A stretch of DNA of 64,000 bases, taken from assembly GCF_029633865.1 (NCBI RefSeq), contig NC_079222.1:28706166-28770165 (forward strand). Direction: 5' to 3'. How positions within the stretch are numbered: position 1 is the first letter of the stretch; every line of letters begins with the position of its first letter. The notes under the pieces are model-generated. The model made no database searches. It saw nothing but the letters and a program-made list of their open reading frames with translations, and had not been told where the DNA came from. The stretch is from Lampris incognitus. Taxonomy: Eukaryota; Chordata; Actinopteri; Lampriformes; Lampridae. The position numbers and the translations under genes are program-made. Below, one piece after another: positions 27,237-57,252 of the stretch.

Positions 27237-28255
27237 ATAACATGTGTGAGCCAAGCTGGACAGGAGCACTGCAGTCATGAGAAAGGCAAGTCACATTCTG
27301 GATCATAAATCATTGCTCACTCTGTACTGTTCATTTATTTTACCATATCTGATCTACTGTGTGGAGGTATGGGGTAACGCCTATAAAACCAACATGCAAC
27401 CATTATTTATACTACAAAAAAAAGTCATAAGGCTAGTTAACAATGTAGGATATTGTGAACACACCAGCAAGCTATTTTTAAAGTCAAGTGCCTTGAAGTT
27501 CAAGGATGTAGTAGAATTTAGCACAGCACAAATAATGTCCAAAGCAAGAAGCACTCTGCTACCGAGTAACTCTCAGATAGAGAAGGGGAATATGATTTGA
27601 GAGGGAAATTAACTTCAAGAAATTGTGTTTGAACAACTTTGAAGAGCATGGGCATTTCAGTCTGTGGGGTAAAACTGTGGAACAGTCTGAGCATGGAACT
27701 CAAACTAAGTACAAACATTACACAGTTCAAGAAGTACACAGGACTGACGGCATAGAGTCGTGTTAACTGTCTAAGTATTATTTATCTCTAAGCATTCCTA
27801 ATTACATTTTTCATTTTCCTTTATATGACACTCAGTAGATATCTGGGTTGTTATATTTTTTTCATTATATATTTTTTTGTTTTGTATATATTGTAGCGAA
27901 TTCAGGGGGCAACCACAGGAACCGCCGCAGCCGGACGCGAACCAGTATCTCCCCCACCGCGGGAGATATCGCTAACTGCTCGACCAAAAGGTCGCTAACT
28001 GCTCGACCAAAGGGTCCAACCCGTTATCCAAGGGCTAATGTGTCTACTTATCCATGCACGTTACAATACAGATATTTTTTTCTCCTAGTGTTCACAGTAG
28101 TTGAGTTTGTATTGTGCTGCACAACTTGCATTGAATTTGAACTATAGAGTACAGTGGGAAGTGAGTAGCTATTATTACTACATCTCAACCCTTTGGCTGA
28201 GGTTCTAACAAATGAGGTGGTATCTGAGCCCTTTAATATCACCGTCAAGGTTCAA
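27237..28255 (+). mobile_element. LINE 3' portion (RT C-terminal end plus 3' UTR)
   Basis: A 107-codon frame (27277-27597) reads KASHILDHKSLLTLYCSFIL, then YCVEVWGNAYKTNMQPLFIL and KSSALKFKDVVEFSTAQIMS, the C-terminal region of a fish non-LTR reverse transcriptase. A frameshifted end and a 3' UTR follow (cacagtagttgagtttgtat, gtgctgcacaacttgcattg). The 3' UTR is split by a solo LTR at 27892-28065. The same family occurs at 33775-34010 and, antisense and longer, at 41990-44690. Confidence 0.75.
27892..28065 (-). repeat. Solo LTR of the miniature LTR family
   Basis: On the plus strand it runs from TGTAGCGAATTC to GTTACA, the reverse complement of the 23720 LTR. Flanks are atat and atac. It contains a tandem duplication of about 22 bp (gctaactgctcgaccaaa twice), which doubles its A-box-like segment. 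Confidence 0.75.
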
Positions 28256-28382
28256 CTTTGTCACCATCTTGTTTATCCTAGCTATATTCTAGTTAATTTA
28301 ATACATATTTACTTTTAACTTACCCATAATGTTGTTGTTTAATAACACAGACATTACTAACAAGTCCATATGGAGTTCTGTC

Positions 28383-28732
28383 TTAAAGGGAGAGTTCACT
28401 TAAAAATCAAAAATACGTGATTTTCCTCTTACCTGTAGTGCTATTTACCCATTTAGATCATTTTGGTGTGAGTTTTGGATATATCGGCTGTACTGCCTTC
28501 TCTCAGATGCAATGGAAATGGATGGCACTTGGTCTGTGTTGCTCAAAGTGCCAAAAAAAAATTTTTTCCGAAAACCTCAACAGCAATGTTTCTTTCCAGA
28601 AATCATCATCCAGTTCCTGAAATAATCCACAGACCTTGTCGTAAGCAGTTTAATCGGGGAACAATTTTCTTAGACTGAACTACACCTACACGAAACATGT
28701 AATTTTGATTTTGGGGTGAAATCTCCTCTTAA
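28383..28732. mobile_element. 350-bp TTAA-target MITE
   Basis: TTAA lies at both ends (28383-28386 and 28729-28732). Read inward, the left end is agggagagttcacttaaaaa and the right end is gaggagatttcaccccaaaa, both followed by tcaaaa. There is no coding capacity. The ends and target site suggest a piggyBac-type relationship. Confidence 0.75.
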
Positions 28733-29045
28733 GTCACATCCACTGAAATGTATTTCTGGCTCACAACCATTCATGGTCTAAGACCACTATTTCAACTCAA
28801 CAATTGATCCATCCCCACGCCACCATTACCTTCCCTGCTTAAACTCAGTCCATTATGTTGTGTTGAGTCATCAGTTCTGAACAATATAACCCTTCTGCTT
28901 TGCTTGTCTTTTCAATTCAGCATACTCTACAAAAACTGCACTGATGCTGGACCAAGACCCACAAATATAGTGAGTGCGCCCTCTAAAATGCCTGAATTTT
29001 GAGGATATATAATTCAAGTGATGCAAACTAATTTAACACTGTCCA

Positions 29046-29412
29046 TGGAGGCACGGTGACCCAGTGGTTAGCACCGTTGCCTTGCAGCAAGAAGGTCCTG
29101 GGTTCGAACCCCAGGTCGTCCCAGGTCCTTTCTGTGTGGAGTTTGCATGTTCTTCCACTGTCTGCGTGGGTTTCCCCCGGGTGCTCAAGTTTCCTCCCAC
29201 AATCAAAAAGACATGCATGTTAGGGTTAATACTGTACAATACAGTGATTAGTAATTAATAGTTTTAATACAGGCCTTTGCCCCTGAGCAAGGCAATGGAA
29301 AGAAGAACTGGAGGTGGTCCCCGGGCAGCTGCCTCCAGTACAATAGGACGGGGTAAATGAAGAGGATGAATTTATTGTAAGAACACAACGTCAAATAAAG
29401 TGGCTTTCATAT
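29046..29412 (+). repeat. tRNA-like SINE, family A (AATAAAGTGGC-tailed form)
   Basis: Family-A head (ggcacggtgacccagtggtt, B box GGTTCGAACCC), then gttagggttaatac, cctgagcaaggcaatgg and a tail ending gtcaaataaagtggctttc. Copies with this tail are also at 54412-54770 and 58165-58525, and truncated at 24370-24600. Confidence 0.85.
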
Positions 29413-29983
29413 TTTTCAAAAATTTCTTTGAAAGGGTGGAACAACCTACGTCTGTTCCGTGGGTTAAGCGTAAATGAAATTAATTATAGCCACAATGTGA
29501 CAAGTGTAGCACCATCTTCTTAGCCAATGGCCACACGGTTGTCTGGTCTGAGAGCTCATGAGGTAAGAACTGCACATTTCTGGATGAGCCAGTAGACATA
29601 CTGTATGCAGCGCCACACAGGGCAGGGCAGGCATCCTCACTCTAAGTGCTTTTCACAGTCCAGCCATCAGCAGATACAGATCAATGCTTGTTTACAGCTG
29701 AGCAAATAAGGAATGCTGAGATTGTCAATCAAGGACTATTAGTGAAAAACTCCTTTGGTTCCCCCCCTTCAACCCCCTTCACCACCGTTCCACATCACAG
29801 CAGCGAGAGAGAGAGAGTGAGGTAGAGAGATAAACGGAGGCAGAGAAAGTGAGTAGGGGTGGAGTCGCTCGTTTGATGGAGTTATGGGTGAGATCCAAAA
29901 GTGAAGTGCCCGGAAGGTGAAATACACGGCACACAGCCGACAACAGAGTTGAGATGTTTGCCACTGGGGATACCCTTGAATAA

Positions 29984-30022
29984 TTTGTGTGTGTGTGTGT
30001 GTGTGTGTGGGGGGGGGGGGGT
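29984..30022. repeat. (GT)n followed by a run of G
   Basis: About 12 GT units followed by 12 consecutive G, some 350 bp upstream of the kcnip3-like start codon. Confidence 0.9.
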
Positions 30023-30210
30023 TGAGGCTCTACATATATGACTTTATTGTTTCTTACACCAACACGTGATGGACTTTGGACCTATCCCTTAAAGGGGGGA
30101 GTTCTCAAGTTGAGTTGCCGTGGTTTTCTAGTGGGTCGGAAAAACACTTGGAAGTCAGAGGATAAGTTGAAATGAAGCGTGGATGTAACTGCTGATGCTT
30201 GTGAGAACAA

Positions 30211-30221
30211 CGAATATAAAG
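30211..30221 (+). promoter_or_regulatory. Candidate TATA box of the membrane-anchored kcnip3-like isoform
   Basis: The sequence gaatataaagg precedes a GC-richer segment (gagcgggcag) and lies about 155 bp upstream of the ATG at 30372. The implied 5' UTR of about 130 nt contains several upstream ATGs. No transcript evidence is available to me. Confidence 0.4.
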
Positions 30222-30371
30222 GAGCGGGCAGAGGATGTGATGTGAGTGGCATCAGGTGATGTTCGTGTTCACATGCTGCTGTACTGGAGTTTGACATAGT
30301 AGTAGTAGAGAAGCATTGTGAACTGAGACAGAGAAACCTTTGTGGAGACCACCATCTGATGTCCCCCAATC

Positions 30372-48204
<17,833 letters not shown>

Positions 48205-48852
48205 GACCACATAGTGAGATGATCTACATTTGCAGTGCTTCCAGTCAAAGGTTTTTTCACCTTGACCTTGACTTAACTTATACGTTTAGTTCATTATTAT
48301 TATTATTTTAAGAAATATAAAAAGGGATTTTGGAAATGAGAAGGCTATGAATATGACTAAATCAGGACATGTATCATATACAACTGTATATTTTATCTAT
48401 GTTTTGAAAAATCTTATAAAAAAGGGTCATTTGTTTTTCTGGGGATATAAATTATGGAGAGAAATGGTGCACAAACATACAAACAATGAACAAATCACAT
48501 GAATTCAATTTTACAAGATATGTCTTTGCAGAACATTTTTATTTATGTTCAAATTATGGGAACATGAAACACAACTTACAGCTTAATTTCATTACCTGAT
48601 AAATGCACGTTTGCCTTGCACTTACAAGCATGTTCCTCAGATAACATGAAATGCAAATTAAACCCATTACTGTTAATTACCTGAAGCATCACTGGGGTAT
48701 AGGTGGATGAGGGCTTTGTTATTTTGGTACACTTAAAAGAAAATTATGTTTCTTAATATTCTAAATATTATTGTAAAGTGATGTTTAATCACGTTTTAAG
48801 ACTTGACCAACTGTGATTATATATGTAAAGTATTTATTTGGAGATACGTTGA

Positions 48853-48858
48853 AATAAA
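48853..48858 (+). terminator. Probable kcnip3-like polyadenylation signal AATAAA
   Basis: It lies about 650 nt after the stop codon, with no earlier canonical AATAAA in the intervening AT-rich, repeat-free sequence that I noticed. Confidence 0.55.
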
Positions 48859-49107
48859 TGTCTACCTAAAACTTGCAAAACAACTTCATGACCTTGTTAC
48901 AAGTTGCATACATATTTAAAAAACTCCTGAGCAGGACAAGCATTAATCATTTTGTTAATACGCATACGCATGACCAGATTAACCTGCTAGGGTGCCACAG
49001 GGCAAAGATGTACAATCGGCCCCTACCAACACAACCGACTTTAATCTCTCTGTTCATCATGCTCATACCCCATCCCTCAAGTACCCACCGAGTGAAATGG
49101 ATAGTCA

Positions 49108-49492
49108 CAGTGGTTAGCACGGTCGCCTCACAGCAAGAGGGTCCTGGGTTCGAGCCCCGGGGTAGTCCAACCTTGGGGGGTCATCCCGAGTCGTCCTCTG
49201 TGTGGAGTTTGCATGTTCTCCCTGTGTCTGTGTGGGTTTCCTCCGGGTGCTCCGGTTTCCTCCCACAGTCCAAAGACATGTAGGTCAGGTGAATTGGCCG
49301 TACTAAATTGTCCGTTGGTATGAATGTGTGTGTATATGTGTGTTGGCCCTGTGTGATGGCCTGGTGGCCTGTCCAGGGTGTCTCCCCACCTGCCGCCCAA
49401 TGACTGCTGGGATAGGCTCCAGCATCCCCGCGACCCTGAGAGCAGGATAAGCCGTTCAGGTAATGGATGGATGGATGGATGGATGGATGGAT
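49108..49492 (+). repeat. tRNA-like SINE, family A (GGATGG-tailed)
   Basis: The head lacks its first bases. B box GGTTCGAGCCC, full body, a GT-rich linker, and a tail of seven GGAT units (49463-49494). Confidence 0.88.
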
Positions 49493-49569
49493 GGTATGAC
49501 GGTTGGCAGTCACGAGGCATAACCTTCCCCCCAGCAGCACAGACACGGAGCAAACCTGACGCCAGGTTA

Positions 49570-50720
49570 TTGTAACTTGTTTGTACAGTATCTGAAGCCT
49601 TTTATAGGGTAAGATTTAGGTGAGGGCAGATACAAATTTTATTTTGCCTCAAGCCCCCAAAACCAACCATTAGCCCTGTGCTGGAATACTACTTGGCTTG
49701 CCGTTTCATATTTGTTTAGAAGAATGCACCACGGAGCCCAGTATCAACCGGAATGATGGGGGCCTTGAGACTGGATTTTTACACAGAACCACACTACATG
49801 ACAGAACCTCAAGACTAGATAATAATGTAGGACCCCATTTAAGGCCTCTATCATTTCAGTTGAATGTGCTTAATTGGTGCACATTCCCAAACAGATTTGC
49901 ATTTAATCAAATTACAACAAACAAACAGACAAATTGAATTTGGAGCCTTCGGGGCCCCAGGGGGTCCGGGGTTACAGGGTAGTTGCCCACTTTGCCCAGC
50001 TGGTAATCCAGTTTTGTCCACACATGCATTGTTTAATCCCATAGATCATAATAGTGTGTCTGTGATTTTTGTGATTTGTATTAAGTTTTGAGTGGGACAA
50101 CGCACAAGGTTAGATGCTGTAAAGACCACACACACCCACTGCGTTCTGACATGACGGGTGTCTTGCACATAAGCAATGGATTAAGATTACAAATAGTGAG
50201 AAACTTTCACCAGGATTGGCTGCTATATGTAAGCAAAAGCAATACAGAGTCATATTTATATTTCAACGAGTCTCTTCCCAACTCTTCCCTGGCCCATATT
50301 TTGAATAAATTGTTCCAGCCAATACCTACGAATGCTTAGTTACAAACCATTAACATCACTGAAAGGTGCATGTTATAGTATGGAAAACTCTTATATTTGG
50401 AATAGTCAAATTTATGTAGCCCAGAATCACTAAGTAGTGCCAAAGATTTTACAGTCAGAGGAATACACGACATCCAATATCCTTAGACACTTGAATTGGA
50501 TGAGAAAAAAAGTCAACCAGTAAAACCTTATCAGGACAAAATGGAAATAATCTCAGGAACAGCAACAGAGGAGGGACCCCTCTCCCAGGACAGACAGACA
50601 TGCAATGGGTGTTGTGTGCACAGAGTAGACAAGCGTAACAGAACTGGTGTACAACCAGAGATGGCACACAGAGCGAGGTATTGTAGAACATAAGGAGTGA
50701 ATACAAAAAACATAGCAAAG
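49570..50720. other. Intergenic stretch without recognised features
   Basis: Intergenic DNA between the kcnip3-like and antxr1-like genes. No exon-like ORF, RNA gene or clear repeat was recognised. Confidence 0.45.
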
Positions 50721-50724
50721 CAAT

Positions 50725-51150
50725 TTTTCACCCTAATTATACTTGGCCAATTACCCCACTCTTCCGAGCAGTCCCGGTCGCTGCTCCACCCCCTCTGCCG
50801 ATCCGGGGAGGGCTGCAGACTACCACATGCCTCCGCCAATACATGTGGAGTTGCCAGCCGCTTCTTTTCACCTGACAGTGAGGAGTTTCTCCAGGGGGAT
50901 GTAGCGCAAGGGAGGATCACGTTATTCCCCCCAGTCCCCCCCCCCCCCCCGAAGAGGTGCCCCAACCGACCAGAGGAGGTGCTAGTGCAGTGACCAGGAC
51001 ACATACCCACATCCAGCTCCCCACCCGCAGACACGGCCAATTGTGTCTGTATAGGGACGCCCAACCAAGCTGGAGGTAACACAGGGATTCGAACCGGCGA
51101 TCCCAGTGTTGGTAGTCCATGGAATAGACCTCCATGCCACCCGGATGCCC
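50725..51150 (-). repeat. tRNA-like SINE, family B (left member of an inverted pair)
   Basis: Near-complete antisense copy ending at its head, gcatccgggtggcatggagg on the minus strand. The opposite-facing copy at 51265-51645 starts about 115 bp further on. Confidence 0.85.
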
Positions 51151-51264
51151 CAGCAAAGCAAATTTAAATGTATTACCTTTTAAACGCTTGGAGGAGAAAG
51201 TGCCAAGTACAATATGACAATGTCGGGCAACCCCACAGATGCAGTCAAGAGTAAGCAGGGCGGG

Positions 51265-51645
51265 GGCGTCCGGGTTGTGTGGCGGTCTATTCCGTTGTCG
51301 ACCAACAAGGGGATGTCCGGTTCGAATCCCCGTGTTACCGCTGGCTTGGTCGGGCATCCCTACAGACACAATTGGCCGTGTCTGCGGCTGGGAAGCCGGA
51401 TGTGGGTATGTGTCCTGGTCGCCGCACTAGCGCCTCCTCTGGTTGGTCGTTCCTCCCACGTGCTACGTCCCCCTGGCGAAACTCCTCACTGTCAGAAGCG
51501 GCTGGCGACTCCACATGTATCAGAGGAGGCATATGGTAGTCTGCAGCCCTCCCCGGATTGGCAGATGGGGTGGAGCAGCGACTGGGGCGGCTCAGAAGAG
51601 TGGGGTAACTGGAGAGAAAAATGGGGGAACCCCCCCCCAAAAAAA
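51265..51645 (+). repeat. tRNA-like SINE, family B (right member of an inverted pair)
   Basis: Head gcgtccgggttgtgtggcgg and B box GGTTCGAATCCCCGTG, with the body intact except for a deletion near 51450 that removes the ggggcgcctgttc segment. Confidence 0.85.
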
Positions 51646-51939
51646 GAGCAAGTAGAACCCCGCGCCACAAAACCAGCTCAGCTCAGTGGAGCCCCGGAGA
51701 GGAAAAATACTTCCACATGCACACAGGAGGCAGACCCCAACCATGACATTCACACAAAGCAGAGGAGAGAAGTGATGCGAGTGATGCAAATTAGCCATCG
51801 CCCAAACAAAAGATGCAAAAGCAACTGTGAACAATAACAATGCAAACAATGGCTTAAATCTCCTGGAGGGTGGACCTGTGACAAAAGGAAGACGGGTTGC
51901 AGCACAGACAGGAGCCTAGATCCTAAAATGACTGGACAG

Positions 51940-52035
51940 TCAAGGGAGTGAGAGAGATACAGATTAAGTAAGAGAGAGGGAGAGGGAGAGAAGGGAAAGA
52001 GAGAGAGCGATAGTGAGAGAGGGGAGGGGGGACTT
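51940..52035. repeat. GA-rich low-complexity tract
   Basis: Irregular GAGA and GGGA repeats. No gene-like content. Confidence 0.7.
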
Positions 52036-52479
52036 TTAACCCATTGTCATCAGACAGTCTTTGAAGCAGAACCTTGGTCCTGGTTGAGAGAAAGAGGATA
52101 GTTGTGACAAAAGCGAAGAACGACGTCAGATTAACAAAGATGTACAATTACAACTGGAACGCTTATGAGAAGAGATGGGTTTCAGTTTAGATTTGGAAGA
52201 GTGCAGTCAAGTTCTCTGATGTCGGCTGGGAGACTACTGTAAATAAAGGGGGCATGGTAAGAGAAGGCTCTGCAGCCTGCACACTCCTTTTTTACTGTGG
52301 GGACAGAGAGGAGGCCTGCACCTTCAGAACGGAGTGCAGACGGTGCATACGGCTGTATAAGATCTGACAGGTATGAAGGGGCAAGCTCAGTAGGTAATTT
52401 ATGACCCGCATATTTGATTTGGCAAAGATTTGACACCAGATGCCCTTCCTGACGCAACCCTCCCCATTTATCCAGGCTT

Positions 52480-52600
52480 GCCCAAAATATATCCCGGGGT
52501 ATAAATCAGCCTGGGCTATTTTATACCCTGGGGTATATTTTAGGCTAGGCCAGAGTATACCTGGGTATAGTTTGGCGGGGGGTTAATCTGGCTTGCTACA
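52480..52600. repeat. Short palindrome cluster (tatacccyggggtata)
   Basis: Variants of a self-complementary motif recur: atatcccggggtataaatca, ttataccctggggtatattt, gagtatacctgggtatag. The arrangement suggests the end of a small inverted-repeat element; its limits are unclear. Confidence 0.5.
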
Positions 52601-52639
52601 CCGGCACTAAGAGTGCACTGGCTTGTGCATCCTCAGTGG

Positions 52640-53031
52640 CTGGGTGGCTGGTAGTGAGACCAGCTATGTTATATGGTTTGGAGACAGCGGCACTGATGAA
52701 AAGACAGGAGGCAGAGCTGGAGGTGGCAGAGTTGAAGATGCTAAGATTTTCATTAGGAGTGATGGAGAAGGACGGTATTAGGAACGAATATATTAGAGGG
52801 GCAGCTCAGGTTGGACGGTTTGTAGACAGAGCAAGAGAGGCAAGATTGAGATGGTTTGGGCATGTGTGGAGGAGAGATGCTGGGTATATTAGCAGATACT
52901 GAAAATGGAGCTGCCAGGGAAGAGGAAAAGAGGAAGGCCAAAGAGGAGGTTTATGGATGTGGTGAGGGAGGACATGCAGGTGGCTAGGGTGACAGAGGAA
53001 GATGCAGAGGACAGGAAGAGATGGAAACAGA

Positions 53032-53073
<42 letters not shown>

Positions 53074-53075
53074 CA
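52640..53075 (+). mobile_element. RTE-like LINE 3' fragment with (TAG)n tail
   Basis: An 88-codon frame (52636-52899) contains [40 protein letters not shown] and LRWFGHVWRRDAGYI. A frameshifted end (gccaaagaggaggtttatgg) is followed by aacagatag and about 13 TAG units. It is inserted in the LINE at 52165-53200. Confidence 0.82.
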
Positions 53076-53199
53076 CGTTAAAGTCAGATCCAAAATGAAT
53101 AGGGAGCCAGTGAAGGGAGACTAGAATTGGTGTGATTTGGTCAACTTTCTTAGATTTAATTAATACTCTAGCAGGAGCATTTTGAACCAACTGAAGGGT

Positions 53200-53950
53200 A
53201 CTAGTGCATGACTGGCTGGGAAGAAAAAGACATTATAATTCTAATCTGGATGAAACAAAAGCATGGATCAGGGTTTCACATTGTCTTTTCTTTGTGAATA
53301 GCATAAATATTTGCAACACATTTCAACTAAGTAGAAAACCTTTTTTGTGTGTGTGACAACCTGCTTTCATGAAACACCCTACTTTCTATCTTCATCACTG
53401 GCTGAACCACCATTCTCTACCCACACATGAGGTGCCACATTACACTGTAGTTCTAAGGAGCAGTTCTGGAAATTTCTAAACAGAGATAAAGAATGCTAGA
53501 GAGACAGAAACAGAAATATAAGGAAGTGACAGTGAAGGAAAAAAAAGAGAGAAGGGGGAGAAAGAAATAACTTCTGTAGGTGTATTCTGCAGATCAAAAA
53601 AAGCAACTCTGAAAACACAATCATCCACAACTGCTAGCTCACCTCAAACCAGGGAGCATGGTTTGAGCATGGTTGGAGAGTTGGGATAAAGACGTTTCCT
53701 CCGTCTTGCCAACATAACATCAGGGTATTGTAAGTGTGACAGGACTCACAAAAGTAATCCCTAGAGACAATGCTCATATCAGCTATGACCGTAGCAACGA
53801 ATTCCTCTGGTTCAGCACAGTTGACATTGGTTTCGGGAAGTGGTAGTCTAGACAGACAGTCAGCAACTCTTTTTTTTCTTCAGTTATCCAGGTTTGCACT
53901 AAAGGATAAATGTGAAATTCCATGAGCAGTGCAGGCTATCTGACCTGCTG
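53200..53950. other. Intergenic stretch without recognised features
   Basis: No repeat family, exon or RNA gene recognised. Confidence 0.45.
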
Positions 53951-53952
53951 CC

Positions 53953-54408
53953 TTAAAGCTGCTGTAGGCAACTTTCTTCTAAAATCATTTTGCAATATTT
54001 GGTGAAATTCCCATTATATCCTGACAGGTATCAATCAAGTAAATGTACTGTGAAAAAATCTGGTCTTTCTTGCAGCCCCTGGGGCTGTATTCTGGTGTGC
54101 AATAAATGAATTCAGCCCAAATGAAACAATCACTGTGAAGGAGCGTCCCTAACTCAATGTCAATAATCTCGTGTGCACACACAGGGCAGCCTAGTAATTT
54201 GGAAATAGCTATATTTACACAATACTTCAACTTTAAGTAAAGCAGTAGTTCAAAACAACAGCAATGTTGCTGTAACTAAGAAACTTGCAACCTCATGATG
54301 GGCAACTTCGTGCCTAATGGAATGAGGAAGCAGTGACGGGGGAGTGGATTTTTTTGGGGGTGTTTGTCAATATTGTGCACCTCTCCAAAGTTACCTACAG
54401 CAGCTTTA
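53953..54408. mobile_element. 456-bp TTAA-type MITE
   Basis: Left end TTAAAGCTGCTGTAGGCAAC and right end, reverse complement TAAAGCTGCTGTAGGTAAC; both continue with ttt. The left target is TTAA; the right has decayed to TTAC. A family-A SINE starts four bases after it. Confidence 0.78.
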
Positions 54409-54411
54409 CCA

Positions 54412-54770
54412 CCGGGGCAGCACAGTGGCCCGGTGGTTAGCACTGTTGCCTCACAGCAAGAAGGTCCTGGGTTCGAATCCCAGGCTGTTCCAGGTTCTTT
54501 CTCTGTGGAGTTTGCATGTTCTCCCCGTGTCAGCATGGGTTCCTCCGGGTCCTCCTGTTTCCCCTCACCAACAAAAAGACGTGCATGTTAGGGTTAATAC
54601 TCCGGTCTGTGCCCCTGGTCAAGGCAATAGAAACAAGAACTGGAGTTGGTCCCCAGGAGCTGCAGCTGCCCACTGCTCCTATACAATAGGATGGGTTAAA
54701 AAGCAGAGAACAAATTCGTTGTAAGAATACAATGTCAAATAAAGTGGCTTTTTTTTTCTTCTTCTTCTTC
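54412..54770 (+). repeat. tRNA-like SINE, family A (AATAAAGTGGC-tailed form)
   Basis: Head ggcagcacagtggcccggtg and B box GGTTCGAATCC. It ends tcaaataaagtggc followed by T-rich sequence and (CTT)n. Confidence 0.88.
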
Positions 54771-55109
54771 AACTAGTGTGGTCTCAGTCTTTAGTAAACA
54801 GAAGTTTAGTCAGTGTGTAGCAGGAATTTTCACCCCCAAAGACACATGTTCTACTTTCCACAAGTTCAGATACAAAATAGGGATCTTCCTCAAGGCCTGA
54901 GTATTTCCCCTCAGCAGCAGACAAGTCGTAAAAACAAATTGACAAACTGTAGAAAAATAGTCTTTTCTTTCCATGGGTCATCCTGTTATTCCTGGCCCAT
55001 GGTGTGACAAAGCAATGACAAAGCAAATTTAGTTGTCCTCTTCGGTTGATGAAAGCTGTGACTTTACCGTTCTCCTCAAGGAGTTACATTTTTTTTCTTT
55101 TTTGGGTTT

Positions 55110-55527
55110 TTTCCCCCTTTTACTCCCCAATTATACTTGGCCAATTATCCCACTCTTCTGAGCTGTCCCGGTCGCTGCTCCACCCCCTCCGCCGATCTAG
55201 GGAGGGCTAAAGACTACCACATATCTCCTCCGATACACGTGGAGTCACCGGCCGTGTCTTTTCACCTGACAGTGAGGAATTTAACTGGTGGAGGGGGCGT
55301 AGCGCGTGGGAGGCTCACGCTATTCCCCCCATTTCCCCCTCCCCCCCGAACAGGCACCCCGACCGACCAGAGGAGACACTAGCGCAGCGACCAGGACACA
55401 TAACCGCAGACACGTCCAATTGTGTCTGTAGGGACACCCGACCAAGCCAGAGGTAACATGAGGATTTGAACCTGCAAATCCCTGTGTTGGTAGGCAACAG
55501 AATAGACCGCCACGCCACCCGGACACC
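55110..55527 (-). repeat. tRNA-like SINE, family B
   Basis: Antisense copy with head gggtgtccgggtggcgtggc on the minus strand. A direct ggagttacat duplication (55080-55089 and 55530-55539) flanks it, supporting retroposition. Confidence 0.85.
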
Positions 55528-55889
55528 CAAGGAGTTACATTTGATGGTGTAATAGATTAAGGGTGGACAACATGACAGATCTGTGGCGTTTATACATGTC
55601 TTTGACTGCTCTAATCTCCTCAAGTGGCTGCTGTAATGGTTCCACATCTGGAGCAATATTCCCATTAAACACAAACATCTTGTGCGCAAAGAGCACAAAG
55701 ACACTACTGGGTTTAGTTTCACTGAACACAGTTCCTATTCACCAAATTGGACCTATGGTGATGAGCAGAGCTGTGGGGATGGTGTGGAGATGGTACATCA
55801 GGGCTGTAGGTGGAGATATGGATAGTCAGGACAGAGCAAAATACAGTTGCTGCATGTTGAAGTCTCAATGCATTTACTTTAAGAGAGTG

Positions 55890-56727
55890 AGTTAGGCCAC
55901 CCAAATTATGAATAAAGGCTTCACGAAATGGGTTTCCATGCCCGAGCAGTTGCACACAAGCCAACGATTACCATACACAATACCAAGCATCAGCTGGGGT
56001 GGTGCAAAAGCGCACGGCCATTGGACGGCGGAGTTTCCACTGTTATTGGAAACTCATTCTCTGGGGTGATGAATCATGCTTCACTATCTGGCAGTCTGAC
56101 GGACGAATCTGTGTTTGGTGGACGCCAGGGGAACATTACCTGCCCAAATGCATAGTGACAACTGTGAAGTTTGGTGGAGGAAGATTGGTCTGGGACTGTT
56201 TTTCATAGTTTGGGCTATGTCCCTTAGCTCGAGTGAAGGGAAATCTTAATGCTACAGCATGCAGTGACACTGGAGAATTGTGTGCTTCCATCTTTGTGGC
56301 AACAGTTTGGGGGAGTCCCTTTCCTGTTTCAGCATGACAATGCCCCCATGCACAAAGCGAGGACCATAAAGACATGGTTAGCCGAGTTTGGTGTGTTAGA
56401 ACTTGACTGGCCTGCACAGAGCCCTGATCTCAACCCCATCCCAACAGCTTTGGGATGAATTAGACCTCTGACTGTGAGCCAGCCCTTCTCGTCCAACATC
56501 AGTGCCCAACCTCACTAATGCTCTTGTGGCTGAATGGGAGCGAATCTCTGCAGCCATGGTCCATAATCTAGTGGAAAGCCTTCCCAGAAGAGTGGAGGCT
56601 GTTATAGCAGCACAAAAAAAAGGAGGGGGACCAACTCCATATTAATGCCAATGGTTTTGAATAATATTTTCAGCAACCACATATGGGTGTGATGTTTAGG
56701 TGTCCACATAGTTTTGGCCATGTAGTG
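55890..56727 (+). pseudogene. Tc1-like transposase remnant (DDE half) with right terminal repeat
   Basis: The sequence follows the well-known fish Tc1-type transposase: [20 protein letters not shown] (first catalytic Asp), [19 protein letters not shown], a frameshifted HDNAPMHKARTIKTWL segment (second Asp region) and ELDWPAQSPDLNP. It ends ggtgtccacatagttttggc followed by catgtagtg and TA at 56728-56729. The left third of the element is missing. Several stops make it inactive. Confidence 0.8.
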
Positions 56728-57252
56728 TAGCTGAGGTTCAGTGCATTGTGCAGTATGTACCATTGTTTACCACTGAGGGGCACTGATGCTCAGGATGTAA
56801 TATGAGTATTAAGTGGAAGAAGGTAGAAACACACAAAGAAAGATCAGGAAAAAAAATTGCCTCAGCAAAGTTGCAGGGAACTATAGGTAGTAAGATGAAA
56901 GAAGTTAGCAAAAAGCGTACACCACAAATTTTGGCTAACACTTCTTGGTTTGTGTAGGTCTGCGAACTCATGAAAAAGTATGCTAAAAAAGACTGAAGTG
57001 GGGAGGGAGAGAGAGCAGATCCCTCTCACTCCATGTCTGTCTCAGCAGCTTCACCCCTCCTCTCTCGGCACACATCTGCTGCTGTGAAGATGGGATACTG
57101 ATCCAGAAGGGAAAATTTTATGTCTGGAGTCCTGCCTTAAAGGCATGGCTGGCTGCATTGAAGTGCCGTGAGATAGAGTAGCTCAAAGACAGTATTTTGA
57201 ATTTTTTACTTCCCTTTGGTTTGAGTTTGTGTTTTCTATTAAAGTTGGGGTA

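Larger units (their letters stand above)
52165..53200 (-). mobile_element. L2/Rex-like LINE C-terminal fragment split by an RTE insertion
   Basis: The minus strand at 53100-53200 encodes NAPARVLIKSKKVDQITPIL with VSLHWLPIHFGSDF. At 52182-52420 it continues LPTELAPSYLSDLIQPYAPS and AFIYSSLPADIRELD-like sequence. In intact relatives these two pieces are adjacent (LASLHWLPV then GLAPSYLSDL), so the 650 bp between them is a later insertion containing the RTE piece. Confidence 0.7.
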
